From Chamaecrista fasciculata (lineage: Eukaryota; Streptophyta; Magnoliopsida; Fabales; Fabaceae): DNA of 64,000 nt. Shown piece after piece: positions 47,273 to 59,387 of the stretch. The notes beneath the pieces are model-generated. The model made no database searches, was not told the origin of the DNA, and saw only the letters and a list, made by a program, of their open reading frames with translations. Location: assembly GCA_003254925.1 (NCBI GenBank), contig QANZ01041992.1, positions 169,459 to 233,458 of the forward strand, written 5' to 3'. Position 1 is the stretch's first letter. Every line of letters starts with the position of its first letter. The position numbers and the translations under genes are program-made.

Positions 47273-48237
47273 CAGTGTTGTCATAACCGAACCGGACAAA
47301 GACTCAAACAAGTGTTCGGTTCACGGTCTGATTGGTTAAACCGGTCAAACCATCGGTCGGACCGGATGACGCAATAAATAATTATTTTTAATATATTAAA
47401 TATAAACCCTCTATATTTTTTTTGGGGTCTAAGAAATACATTTAATCTATTAATAAATACATCTTTTTATGCAAATAATATAACTTTTCTCTCCGCCTTC
47501 AACTTTAATCTATTCAACTTTAACTATGTTAGTCATATGATGAATTTTGCATAATCCAAGATGGAGGCTTTGAAATGTTTCTCTCTGCCTTCTACGCCAT
47601 TACATATATATATATATATATTGCCTTTGAAAGCCAAACGGAATGAATACAGTCAATACCCAGAAACAGAATACAGACTCTCAAGTCATAGACAAACCAT
47701 ACTATTTTAACAATTAATTAGGTGCTATGTTTTTTTTTCATCAGATTACTATTTATTGAAACTTGAAAGTCAAAACTCAAAACTCACCTCTTGCTTCAAA
47801 ACCGAGACCGAGAAGACAACAGCGGCGGCGGCGGAAGCAGCGACGACGGTGGAAGCAGCAGCGACGGCGACCAACAGAGGTGGAGCAGGGGAGGTGTGAT
47901 GGAGGCTAGGGTTCGACTTTTTGTTTCCAAATCTAAAAAATGAAAATGAGGCTAGGGAGGAAATCTGGAAATGGACTTCGACACTTTTTGTTTTTAGTAC
48001 TTTGTTTTTTAATCTTTTTTTTTTAAAACGCAAGGCAGTGAATGAGTGAAATGGAAATTAAAAAAAAATGCTGAACTGCCGGTTCTCTAGACGGTCCAGC
48101 GGTTGGACCCGAGTTTCCGGTTTTTCGCCGGTTATTTCCGGTCCAACCTTCATTTCGGTTCTTTGGGTTGAACCCACTCGTTCCTCTCTTCGGCTAGCAG
48201 TCGGACCAGGCGGTCCGATCCGGCTTTTACAACATTG
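47273..48237. mobile_element. Non-autonomous hAT element (965 bp) with exact 8-bp target duplication
   Basis: Termini CAGTGTTGT (left) and, reverse-complemented, CAATGTTGT (right). GTATATAT flanks it at 47265-47272 and 48238-48245. Subterminal regions are full of CGGTT/AACCG and GGACCGG motifs. The interior (about 47790-47940) is GC-rich with GGCGGCGGCGG-like repeats and a possible captured leader. No transposase. Confidence 0.85.
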
Positions 48238-48350
48238 GTATATATGCCGAGTCCAAAGAGGTAGGATGCTTTCTTTTGTTTCTTGTCCATAGCTTTGTTT
48301 GTTTTAGTTGGATATCTTACAACTTTTCTCTCTTTAACTAATATGTTTCT

Positions 48351-48724
48351 TGTTAGAAGGTGGGGTCTGATACCACTTTGTTGGAAGGTGATGGGCCCTA
48401 ACATTATTTTGTTGTGAGAGATAAGTCTATAACAAGACTTTACTCTAGAACCATTATTCTAGGAGATACTAGGAAGAGGGATTACATCATATTATATTAT
48501 CAAATCATTTCCACTCTTACAATACACATCAATCTTGGTTCTATTTATACTATCATGTAAAGATCCTTCAACTTAAACTCATTAATACAATAAGTCACAC
48601 CTAACCAAAGTTTAAAGTACATGACTCTTGATAACATAAATTTATAAATATTTCAAAAATCTAAAAGACTCGTCGTACATTGTAAAAGGACACTCTATAA
48701 TATTTAAATTTACTATTTCCAACA
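48351..48724 (-). repeat. 3' LTR of the small LTR element
   Basis: 374 bp, matching 51564-51934 with about ten substitutions and one 3-bp difference by eye. Confidence 0.88.
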
Positions 48725-48862
48725 TTCCCCCATAAATTTAAATATCTCTCAAAATCAATGATGATGACTTCAACAAACTCTTCGTTATGCCTCTTTGTCT
48801 CTTATTAATTATTTCATCTTGTTCTTTGCTTCACTCAAGTTCATCATTTGACTTGATCAACA

Positions 48863-51010
48863 TGATGGAGATTGTGTCCTAGGACCAATCATTTTATATG
48901 TTTGAACATATTATTTGATTAATTTATGGATGATAAATTATGTCGTTATCATATTATTAGCATGTTTACTGTGATAACAATCCCTGATTAATTATGTGAT
49001 AATTATTCTAAACTGTCCCTGGTCGATTATTCATGTGGGAATGTGAATGAACCAAGACCAGCATGACTTCGGTGTATAGAGATACACGCATGTGATGCTT
49101 CACGAGAGTCATGGTGCAATTATGTAATGGGTTACAAGTTGCTGGACCGACCCGGAGAGTCCTGCATGGGTTTAGTCATGAGCTAGCCTCTCCTGTACAC
49201 CTGTCACGATGCCCTTAGACCTGAGGTCTTGACTATTCCGGCGTTGTAGATTTCGAACTTTGGCCTAGTCCAACGTTGCCCGTAACATGGTAGCCATACA
49301 TGTTAGGTACGGGTTTGGTTGTTTATCGTGCTGAGGAATGTGGTTGACCAAGAAGGAATTTTGTCCCTCATTAAGTTGAGAGATATTTTACTGGGCCCCT
49401 CGATGAGTCTGTCCAAGGAATGTGTGGCCACACAGGGAAATGGGACTAACTCAAGGAATCGAGAAAGTTATGGTTTGGATTAAGGATGACTTTCCCGTGC
49501 CTTATCCATGACCAAAATATCGTGTGACAATAGGGATTATGACAAGGTGATACTAAAGTTAAGTCGTTGATGTTAAAGCGATAACTCACGTGTTTTGGGT
49601 AGTCGTGATGGCTTGCTAGAGTCTGCTCTCGACTTGTGAGTCATAGAAATGGCTTGCTGTCAACTTCACGTGAGGCCTGCTGGGTCACACACGAGCAGGA
49701 TCAAGATACCATAATGGGACACGAATTAGGGTTTAATTCGTGAGTCACTTTAGTGACACAATTTAAGACATAGTTGAATGTCTAGGACATGAAGTCTTGT
49801 CTTGAATAAGATCTACATTTGTGATATTTAAATTTGTTAGACAAGTTTAAATATATTAATTGTTAAATAGTTAATTTGATTAATCTATTTACAATTGAAT
49901 TCTTGTTTAAAATATTAGGGAATAATAAATTGAATAAGCTTCCTAAAAGTTAGGGGATTATTGATTTATTAAATTTTTTAATATTGGATAACAAGAGATA
50001 GAGGGTGGCGCCTCAATCTTGATTTAATTAATAAAATTGTTTTGTTAATTTAAATTCCAGATTTGAATTTGAATTCAAGATTCAAATTTGAATTAAGATA
50101 TTAGGGTAATATTTTAATTCAATTTGTTAAGGATATTAATAAGATTATGATAACTTCCTAAGAGTTAGGGTTGTTATTTTATTTATTAAATTCCTATAAA
50201 ATGACTAGGGGATGGTGCATTCTTGGTGGAGTCAAGTGCAAGATTTGATCTTGCATTTTGAATCTCAAGAATGCATTTTGAATTTTAAATAAGATATTAA
50301 TGTAATATTTTAATTAAGAATTCAAATCCTCATGACTCATTCCGACCAATGGGAATTGAGCATTCAAGATTTAGTTTCAAGATATGATCTTGAAATTTAA
50401 ATCAAGATTTGTAATTCCCTAAATATAAAATTAACAAAATTATTATATTTAACATTTTAGGGATTCCCTAATTAGATTTGGGAATTCCCTAATTTTAGGA
50501 ATGAGAAAATATATATATATATAAATTACACACCAAAGTCGACTTGACCTATGTATGTGAGAGAAAAGTCGCATAGCCTAGAGAGAGTGAGAAACTCGAC
50601 CTTCCTAGAGAGAGAAAGTGAGACTCGACTAAACCCTAAATAGTTTAGGGCTTGTGTGTGATCAAAAAACTTGTTCTTGACTTGTGCGCCACTTGCTCTT
50701 GAGTTTTCAAGAAGTGTTCTTGAAAATTCAAGATTTGTAGATTGGGTTCCCGCATTCTCTTGGAGAAGAGATTGGAGGTTAGCACCTGGGTATCTACCAA
50801 ACTGTTCGTGTGGATCACCGGCAGAGGAAGAACACGAGTTCGTGGGCTTCTTGGATTCGCGACTTTTAAAGCTACCGTCTGATTAGGTATACATCTTCCC
50901 TTTTCTAGTATAAACACATTTAGTGGATCCTGGAAGGAAATTATAGGGTTATGCAAAAAAAAATTTAAATTTTACCTTTTCCGCTGCGCTCGCTCTATAA
51001 TTTCCCAACA
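48863..51010. mobile_element. Solo LTR (2,148 bp) nested in the small LTR element
   Basis: It starts TGATGGAGATTGTG and ends TTTCCCAACA, with exact 5-bp flanks CAACA at 48858-48862 and 51011-51015. The interior has no pol domain or second LTR. Read on the minus strand it begins TGTTGGGAAATTATAGAGCG and ends GGACACAATCTCCATCA, the style of Ty1-copia LTRs, so that orientation is likely. Solo LTRs arise by recombination between the two LTRs of a full element. Confidence 0.85.
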
Positions 51011-51548
51011 CAACATATGCCCTTAATGCTTCAATCTCTTCCTTCATGCACTCTAACTTATATTTAGCATCACGTTTCTCCTTCACTAGATCTTTGATAC
51101 TTCATACGCTTCCTTAACATCACATTTCTCTTTTCATATTCATATGATATGCGGGACAAATTCAACTTTTCTAGTATCTCCATTACAATTGGTTCAAATT
51201 GCACACTCAGGACAAAAACATATCATTCTCCACTTTGGCTATTGCAATCACTTCGGGGCATTCCCCTTTTCACAACACCTTGAAGACTTCACACGTCTTC
51301 TTTTCATTTAGAGTCCACACGATTCTCTCTCTGTGGAAGACTTCCTCTTGTCTTCCTTCTCTAGTGGAGTTCTCACAACTCACACCCTCTCAACAGGTCC
51401 ACAAACCTGGAGATCACAATATCTTCTTCAACGGATTCTTCAAATCCGAACAACACGTGCAAATAGCCAAATTGTCTTCTTTTCACCAAGTGGCTTTTCT
51501 GATTTCTCACAACACTCTTTTCTCAACTCTAATATGAATCTAACCAAC

Positions 51549-51560
51549 GCTCTGATACCA
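51549..51560 (-). other. Primer-binding site (initiator tRNA-Met type)
   Basis: On the minus strand this reads TGGTATCAGAGC, three bases inside the 5' LTR. A second, partial TGGTATCAGA copy occurs inside each LTR, pointing to an old duplication across the LTR/PBS junction. Confidence 0.85.
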
Positions 51561-51563
51561 CTT

Positions 51564-51934
51564 TGTTAGAAGGTGGGGTCTGATACCACTTTGTTGGAAG
51601 GTGATGGGCCCTAATATTATTTTGTTGTGAGAGATAAGTCTATAACAAGACTTTACTCTAGAACCATTATTCTAGGAGATACTAGGAAGAGGGAAAACAT
51701 CATATTATATTATCAAATCATTTCCACTCTTACAATACACATCAATCTTGGTTCTAGTTATACTATCATGTAAAGATCCTTCAACTTAAACTCATTAATA
51801 CAATAAGTCACACTTAACCAAAGTTTAAAGTACATGACTCTTGATAACATAAACTTATAAATATTTCACAAATCTAAAAGACTCGTACATTATAAAAGGA
51901 CACTCTATAATATTTAAATTTATTATTTCCAACA
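51564..51934 (-). repeat. 5' LTR of the small LTR element
   Basis: 371 bp with TG...CA ends; partner of 48351-48724. Confidence 0.88.
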
Positions 51935-52104
51935 AAATTAATTAAAAATATTTGTTTTATAAAAAAACTTTATAGAATTTAAGCTTGAAAAGTGTCTTAT
52001 GCGATCAACTAGTGTATGAATAGTATGACGCTAGTTGCTAGTTTGTCTTTAATTTGAGATATAAGATCTTCCAAGATAATCAAATGTGATAGTAAAATGT
52101 TTTC

Positions 52105-52608
52105 ATGGTATCCCATAACTTTAAACTAGAAGGATTTTGTGATGCAAATCGGGCTCCATGCTATGATACTAGAAGATCTCTCACTGGGTATTGCATCTTT
52201 TTGGGTGATTGCTTGGTGAGTTGGAAGACTAAAAAGCAAGTCACGGTGTCTAGGAGTACCGCAGAGGCAGAGTACAGAAGTTTGTCCACCACAGTATGTG
52301 AATTGATGTGGATTTCTTATATTCTTAAGGATTTGCAAATTCTCTGCTCTTTTCCTGTTACCTTATGGTGTGACAACCAAGCATCTCTTCCTATAGTGGC
52401 CAACCTTGTCTTTCACAAACGGACTAAGCATTTAGACATTGACTGTCATTTAGTGAGGGAATTATACAATAAAGGCTTTGTTCATCCTAGATACATATCC
52501 TCAGACTCTCAAGTAGCTGGCTTATTTACTAAGTCACTGGTGGCTTCTCGTTTTGGTGCTCTTACATCTAAGTTGAATTTGGTCGATCTCCACCAACCTC
52601 CAACTTGA
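52105..52608 (+). pseudogene. Ty1-copia RNase H / pol C-terminus relic
   Basis: The open frame of 167 codons carries the full set of copia RNase H signatures: GFCDANRAP, DTRRSLTGYCIFLG, SWKTKKQ, SRSTAEAEYRSLS, LWCDNQAS, FHKRTKHLDIDCH and GLFTKSL. In the first motif the usual CDADWAG has become CDANRAP, so a tryptophan is lost. TTGAGGAGGGATGTAG right after the stop looks like the polypurine tract and start of the 3' LTR. RT, integrase, gag and a clear 5' part are missing. Confidence 0.85.
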
Positions 52609-53039
52609 GGAGGGATGTAGAAAAATATATATAGTAATAGATGGCTTTGACATTTTTACCCTTCTATTTTATTTTCCCATTCTAATTGTATATATGTCAT
52701 CTTTGAGTAAATGAATGTGATGGAGGCATTTTACCCTAATTTGGTCCCTGCGCATGCTGCCCCTTGAAGTTTTTCATTAACTTCTGAATAATGTTAAGGT
52801 AATTTAATGAACAAATTATAGAGACCTTCAATGATATTTTTCAACATCTATAGACTATAGAGAGATTGTACTTCAATTTCGTGTATCAAATGACCTTGGC
52901 TCTTTATTAAATTGAAGGACTTTAAATTTATTATTTTTCTATCTTGAAGGAGCTTAATTTGAAAATCAAATGTGAAAGATGACAAAGATGATTAAGAAGA
53001 GAGGAACAAAGGAACAAACAAAATAGTCCTTAACACTAA

Positions 53040-54207
53040 GGGGGCGTTTGGTACTCGCATTGGAAAAATAGTCCCAGGATTAGGAGCTTTGGCATAGACT
53101 AATCTTGCGTTTGGTACGCGGATTAAAAAATTAGTCCTGTGAATATTGTATTCCTAGGAGTAGCATAATTTCTTAAAATAGTTATTTTTTAATCCCACCC
53201 TAGGGGGTGGGATTATTTTGGTCTAATCCCATGGGATGAGATTATTTTAGTCCACCTAAAATGACTAATTTACCCTCATTAAACTTAGCTAATTAAATTT
53301 TGTTCTACAAATTTTTTCAATCTCTCATCTAATTTTATTCTCTTTGTCAAACCTAACTAATTAAGTTTTATTTTGACAATTATAGTTATATATTGAGCGA
53401 TGATTTTTTTAGACTATTTTTTAATTTTAAGAATTATGCCATTATGTTTTCAAATCATATTTTCTTGATAAATCATCAATAATGTAAAAACAAAGAACAT
53501 TTTATCAAAGGGTAAATTACACTTTGGTACCCTGTGGTTTGACCTTATTTCACTTTGGTACTCTGTGGTATTCTCCATTAACACTTTGGTACCCTTTGGA
53601 GCTATTTTATAATTTTAACCATAAAATTTTTTGCAAAAATTACATATTGGCCCCAAAAAAATTTCAAAAAATTACAAATAGGTCCCTGGATACATATTAT
53701 CTAGGGACTAAAATGAAAATTTTTTAAAAAAAGTTGGGGTCAATATGTAATTTTTGCAAAACTTGTTATGGTTAAAATTACAAAATAATCCCAAAGGGTA
53801 CAAAGTGTTAATGGAGAATACCACAGGGTACCAAAGTGTCAGGTTTCAGACCACAAGGTACCAAAGTAAAATATGGTCAAACCACAGGGTACCAAAGTGT
53901 AATTTACCCATTATTTCAAAGTATTCTTATTAATTGTTTTGGAGAATTTTTATATTTGATAAGTTATTATTTGAGAATAAAAAGTCAAGGGCATAATTCG
54001 AAAAATATCAAATATTCCCAAGATTATCAAAGTTGAACCAAACATAAGATTGTAATATTCATAGGAATATTGCAAAATAATCCCATGACTATTTTAACTC
54101 ATCCAAACAAATATTTTTATATTCATGGGAATCATATTCTTAGGAATTACATTTCCGGGAATTATATTCCCGGGAATGAAAAAATAATTCGTGTACGAGA
54201 CGCCTCC
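53040..54207. mobile_element. PIF/Harbinger-like non-autonomous element (1,168 bp)
   Basis: The left end GGGGGCGTTTGGTAC and reverse-complemented right end GGAGGCGTCTCGTAC are inverted repeats flanked by TAA (53037-53039 and 54208-54210), the trinucleotide target duplication of PIF/Harbinger. The interior repeats GGTACGCGGATT and ATTCCCGGGAAT-like motifs. It has no transposase and is itself interrupted by the foldback element at 53510-53909. Confidence 0.75.
53510..53909. mobile_element. 400-bp foldback MITE nested in the Harbinger-like element
   Basis: It begins GGGTAAATTACACTTTGGT and ends with the inverse, ACCAAAGTGTAATTTACCC. GGTACCCTGTGG on the left and CCACAGGGTACC on the right extend the pairing. 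Flanks CATTTTATCAAA and CATTATTTCAAA are similar but not exact, so the target duplication is unsure. Confidence 0.8.
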
Positions 54208-54544
54208 TAAAGGTTCATAATTCATAAAGAGTTGTTCATACAAAAGTTGCTTCATATACACAAAATAGTCCCAAAATTTTCATAATACTAGACAAAATAG
54301 TCCTTTAATTTGCATAAGAGTATACAAAATAGTCCTTAACTAGTGGAAATTCATACACAAGTTGCTCCCAATACACAAAATAGTCCCTAAATTTTCATAA
54401 TACTAAACAAAGTAGCCCTTAATTACTCCTGTAGACATCCTACGGTGGTGATTGATCTTGGCAACGAACGATAGTGTTGGATTATAGGGAAGCAACGGTG
54501 GTGATCAAGCCTCATTCTTTTGGGTAAAGGGTGTGCAAAATGGC

Positions 54545-56125
54545 TCAGGGCTGTTTGGGAGTCTGAGAATCTTAATCTCATTTCATTCAATCATCATCTT
54601 ATCTTAGAATTGGATGAACAGTAATGGTTTGGTGTTTTTTGGAACATCCATCTCATCTCATTTCATTTCATCCACATCATCATCTCATTCATAACATCAT
54701 CTCATTTTCTCTTACAACTACTAATCTATCCCTACTTATACACCTATAATTACCTATACTTTAATACAAATATAAAAAAATATTAAACAAAATAGTAATT
54801 TTACATACCCTCATTTATTACACTTATAATTTTCTCTCTCCCTCTATCATTTCTCATCATTTTTTTTTTNCAATTAGTTTCATTTTCGTCCTCAGACTAT
54901 TTTTTGTTCTATATTCGTGTCCAAAATTCTTCGATGATTGTACACACTAGATAATAGAAAATAATTTTTTTGTTGGAAAAAGACACAAGTTTCCACGTGT
55001 ATTATTTTTTTGGTTCGAATCATGGGTAGCTAGAAAATTGTAATGTTTTATTTTTTTTTGTCCCAATGTTCTTCTATATGTTTGACTAAAATATATAATT
55101 GAATCCAAATTTTTTTAGGTATAATCTTTTTCTAGTCCTGTTGTTACATTTTCTTAAAAAAACAGAATAAAAAATTGTGTAGTGTTGTTTTTTTTGTCCC
55201 AATGTTCTTTTATTTGCTTTATTAAAATATATAATTGAATTCAAAATATATTTTGTTAAGATACAATCTTCTTCTAAACCCGTTATAACATATTTGAAAA
55301 AAAAAAGTGAAAAAAATGGAAAAGTTTTATATTCACATTTATTGGCAGTCTAGTCTTCAAACTATGTGATAAGTTCATTTTGGTCATCAAAATATTTGTT
55401 ATATTTTTTAGTTTGAACGTCAATTCAATCCCTCTTTTTTCATAAATATATCTGACGAAGTTTTTTGAAAAAATTGAAAAGAGTTAAAACTATTTCTCAT
55501 TCTGTTTTGTTTATCAAACTATGAAACTATTTCCATGTTATTTGCATTCTGGTCCCCAAACTATTGTTTGTTACTTTTTTGTCATTGAATTTCATGAATA
55601 AACCCGATTATTGATGGTTGCGATTTTCTATGGGCCCTGAGTTATAATTTACACATCTTAAGGACTGATTATTGGATCAATACAAATTTATGGACCAAAT
55701 TGTATTCTTAAAATAATTTTATTGTTATTTTCATTTTGGTCCATCATCTCATCCAATGAGATGGACTCTAAACCCTTCATCCAAAAATATTTCATCCTCA
55801 CGCTTTCCAATGTCATCTCATCTCAATTTCATTCCAATCAAACCACACCCAAACACCTATCATCTCATCTCATTATCTCCATCTCATCTCATTATTTCCT
55901 ACCATTTCTACCCCTATACAAATTAAAAAAAATCTATAAACCTATTTCAACCAACCACAATCATTACATACCCTTTTATATAATTTCACACCCTATTTAA
56001 CATTATTTTCTCTCAAATCATCCAAACACCAATCCATCATTTTCATCTCATCTCATCTCATCATCATCTCATCTCATCCACTTGGATGAGATTGGATGAC
56101 ATTTTGGAATTCCCAAACAAGCTTT
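54545..56125. mobile_element. Probable small-TIR element rich in CATCTCAT repeats
   Basis: GGCTGTTTGGGAGT near 54549 and its inverted counterpart ATTCCCAAACAAGC near 56109-56122 could be the ends. Both subterminal zones are full of ATCTCATCTCATC units (54640-54720 and 55800-56090). No target duplication could be fixed. The middle has foldback-style phrases. No coding region is credible. Confidence 0.45.
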
Positions 56126-56479
56126 AGTAAATAATATTTAATTCACATGTGCAAATAACGGTCCACGTCAACTATTCCGTTAATGAGGGATGATGGCAAC
56201 TAATCAAGAGACTAAAGAGCCTAAATTTTATATCTTTTAGGGACTAATGTGTCTATAATTTCGATTTTTTAAGGACTAAGTTTTTGATTTAGTGATTTTT
56301 TAAGAATTGAGTTGTTAGTTTACTCTTCTTTCTTTTTTTAACCTTTTGGTTCTAATAATTAAATATGAATCTCGTTTTAAATTTGAATATAATGAATCTG
56401 AAGCTACAATTTACTTTTCATGACTCATTTCTCTACAATTTTAATAATGCTCTCATACTCTCATTGCAAAAAGTTATTG

Positions 56480-56965
56480 GCGAATTAAGCAGGATGCTAG
56501 GTAATTTTTTCTTTCCTTATCTTTCTAAAGAAGGAAGAAACCTGGTAAAAAAGCCTAGTAGATCCTACTGCTGGAGATAAATTCTCAGTGGATACTTGGA
56601 AGTGGTAATTTTCTTACTATTGGGCAGGTCCTTAATAGAAGATGCAGTGAAAATCCTGTATATATGAAAGTTCAAGAATATATATTTGGATTATCAGACA
56701 GGAACATGGCAGAAATCTAAATTACAACAAATCCTTACACAAGAGGATTATCTTGTCTTGAGTTAATAAAAGTACCATTTTCAATTTATGGGGCACCAGA
56801 TGTGCTTAATTGGCATGAATCAAATGGAGGAGGAGTATATACCGTTAAAGAAGGCTACCATTTCCTTTTGAAAGATAAGACTTTAAGAAATGAGAGTCTT
56901 ATCAAATGGATAAAGCTGTGAAAATTCCCAACTCTACCATTTATCAATTTTTTTTTAATCATTGT
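56480..56965 (+). pseudogene. LINE (L1-type) ORF2 C-terminal relic
   Basis: Interrupted frames give KEGRNL...PSRSYCWR (typical RNP-SYTWRS region) and later LIKVPFSIYGAPDVLNWH, VYTVKEGYHFLL and ESLIKWIKLWKFPTLP. These match the zinc-finger-proximal tail of plant LINE reverse transcriptases (IPL-...D-L-W-...G-YSVKSGY). Several stops are present. Confidence 0.65.
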
Positions 56966-56969
56966 TAAA

Positions 56970-58890
56970 TGTTAAGTGTCAAATGCATAAGTTGTCTCAA
57001 GTCTAATACGTGGCCTTAAAGCAGATGATTTGGGAACATCAACACAATCAACACAATAGGGTCTATGTGGTTGGTATATCTCTACTACTTTAATGTATTA
57101 TGTTTCTTTTTATTCAAAAAAAGGAATTATAATTGGAAGCATAAATGAAAAACGAAGAAAAGATTAATTTATAGTTTTAAATTTTAATTAGGATTAGGAT
57201 TAGAATTTTAAAAATACTTGGATTTTATGAAATAAAATTTAAAATATAAGATTAATATGATAAGGTTAAAAAAAATATTATTAATATTTCAAACCATCCT
57301 AAGTTTATGTTTAAAAGTTTATTGAGTTTTGTTTCTATTTCTAACCAAATAATTTCTTTTGGGCAAAAGCAACCTTTTGGTCCTCAAATTTTATATTAAC
57401 TATCAATTTTGTCCTCATTTTTTTTGGTCAATTTCGTCTCCGATGTTTCACATTTTAGTCAATTTTATCTTTAGACCAACTTCTTTCAAGAAATTAACGA
57501 TAGACTTCATCTCATTTTTCAATCTGAGTTAGGATTTAAGTATTTTTTACTATCAATTTTATATTATATATTAATCACATAGAATTTGTCATTATTATTT
57601 AGCTAAAATAAGAGCAGAGGATAAAATTTGTTGGGCTTTTTCATTCATCAAAGTTGATATGCAAATCAATTTTGATTGAAAAATCAAATTGATTGGAAAT
57701 TGAAAGAGGTGATGAATATGCATTGAATTGCAAGATTGAGGAGATTGAGTGAATTGCTTATAAATAGAGGTAATTCCTTGGAGAGTGTAGTGTGTGCATC
57801 ACCATGAGGTAGTTTTTGAGAGAATGGTGAAGTCGCGTAAATGGGAGAAGGCTTTCACCTTTTGGGGAGAGTTTGTAATTTTTCGATAAAAAAATTATGT
57901 ATTGAGCAGAGTTTGTAATTTTGCCCGTACAAAAAATTACAAATAGTGAAGTTGTCCCAACGGAACCGTGAAATAGATCTTGAAACACCGAACCGCGTTA
58001 AAGTTCTTGTGTGTGATTTTTCCTATCCATCTTCCCTTTATTTAATGGTGGGTGTCAAGGCCTTACAAAATTGACCAAAATATAAAATATTAGAGACGAA
58101 ATTGACCACAAAAAAGGAACATGGACAAAATTACCAATTGGTGTAAAGTTGGGAGACTAAAAAGATGCTTTTGCAATTCTTTTAAAGATTTAAAGGAGTA
58201 ATTTTATAATTTTTACTAATTTAACAAATATGTAGTAAGAGAAGCCAGCACCACTTCCATCTCCAAATTGAACTCAGACAGACATAGCTCGCTTCAAGTT
58301 GTTAAAATCAAGCGTTTAAATAAATTGAAAATGGGGTTATAAAATCGAATCGTAAATTATAAGTTAATTAAGTATAGATATTACATATTTTTTAGACCTC
58401 AATTAATTTAATTTTGAATGTAACAAATATACTCATTTTATTTTTTTATTTGTCATTATATATATACATATAAATAAGGTAATAAAAGTATAAAAAGTAT
58501 TTATAAACATAAAATCATTCAAAGTTTTTCATATTTTAACAAAATATCTCATAAATCATTAAATATATATATATATATATTTGGCCGAACATTAAAAATA
58601 TTTACTTTCAAATAACTCTCATAAAATATATTACCTTATTATAGTGGTATTTAATTTTTGTTTACTTCCTGTCAAAAAATATGTAAATCCTTTGAACAAA
58701 ATTGTAAAATCGTAAAATTAATGAAATGTAAAATCATAACATTGTATATATAAAATTTAGAATTAAGTGAAATTTTAATAAATCTAAATTTTACATAAAA
58801 TTAAAATTAATTTATCTAAATAAAACCATAAAGACATAAACTTGCCAAATTTTAATGTTTATATCAAGATTTTAAGAATAATATAGCCAC
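56970..58890. other. Intergenic desert upstream of NAA15
   Basis: Very AT-rich, with foldback-like phrases around 57380-57480 and 58070-58160 (CTTTTGGTCC / GGGAGACTAAAAAG) but no matched termini. No gene or RNA supported. Confidence 0.55.
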
Positions 58891-59136
58891 GAGTAAACTA
58901 CTAAATTGGTCCCTGGATTATTGACTTATTGACAGATTGGTCCTCGAATTTAGGAAATTGACAAATAGATCCCCGAATTTTTCTAACATTTGTCAAATAG
59001 GTCCTTATGTGCATGTTATTCGGGGACCTATTTGACTAACATTAGAAAAATTCGGGGACCTATTTGTTAATTTCCTAAATTCAGGGAGCAATCTGTCAGC
59101 GAGCCAATAATCCAGGACCAATTTGGTAGTTTACTC
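58891..59136. mobile_element. 246-bp foldback MITE upstream of NAA15, exact 10-bp flanking repeat
   Basis: GAGTAAACTACTAAATTGGT on the left and its inverse ACCAATTTGGTAGTTTACTC on the right. ATATAGCCAC flanks it at 58881-58890 and 59137-59146; 9 or 10 bp of this is the target duplication. The arms also pair internally (TTCGGGGACCTATTTG against CAAATAGGTCC). It ends about 250 bp upstream of the NAA15 ATG, so it may lie in the promoter. Confidence 0.88.
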
Positions 59137-59148
59137 ATATAGCCACAG

Positions 59149-59170
59149 TCTCTCTCTCTCTCTCTCTCTC
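59149..59170 (+). repeat. TC microsatellite in the NAA15 promoter/leader
   Basis: Eleven TC units directly after the MITE flank. A second TC run lies at about 59349-59369, within 40 bases of the ATG. Pyrimidine dinucleotide runs are common in plant 5' leaders. Confidence 0.85.
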
Positions 59171-59387
59171 ACACACATACTCGCGCCTTAGAAGTCTCTA
59201 CATCAGAATCGCTCGCTACCTGTGTGTCTCATTTTCACATAGATAGTAGGGTTGCTTTTGCAGCTCATATAAACGCCACCACACTCTTTTCTCTCTTTCT
59301 AACTTCCTTCTTCGCTTACCTCTTTCATATATTGGCCTATACTCTCCTTCTCTCTCTCTCTCTCTCTCTACACTTCTTCCTGCAGCA

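Larger units (their letters stand above)
48351..51934 (-). mobile_element. Small non-autonomous LTR retrotransposon split by a nested solo LTR
   Basis: Two LTRs (48351-48724 and 51564-51934) of TGTTAG...CCAACA form surround an internal region. On the minus strand a primer-binding site TGGTATCAGAGC (51549-51560), complementary to initiator tRNA-Met, follows the 5' LTR, and a polypurine tract TGGGGGAA (48725-48732) precedes the 3' LTR. Removing the nested LTR leaves about 0.7 kb of interior, so the original was about 1.4 kb. Minus-strand text of the form KDLVKEKRDAKYKLE suggests a shrunken gag-like remnant; there is no pol. No target duplication was recognised. Confidence 0.85.

Noticed and set aside
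50645-50956. 103-codon frames within the solo LTR
   Set aside because: No retroelement or host protein similarity recognised; long LTRs often contain chance frames.
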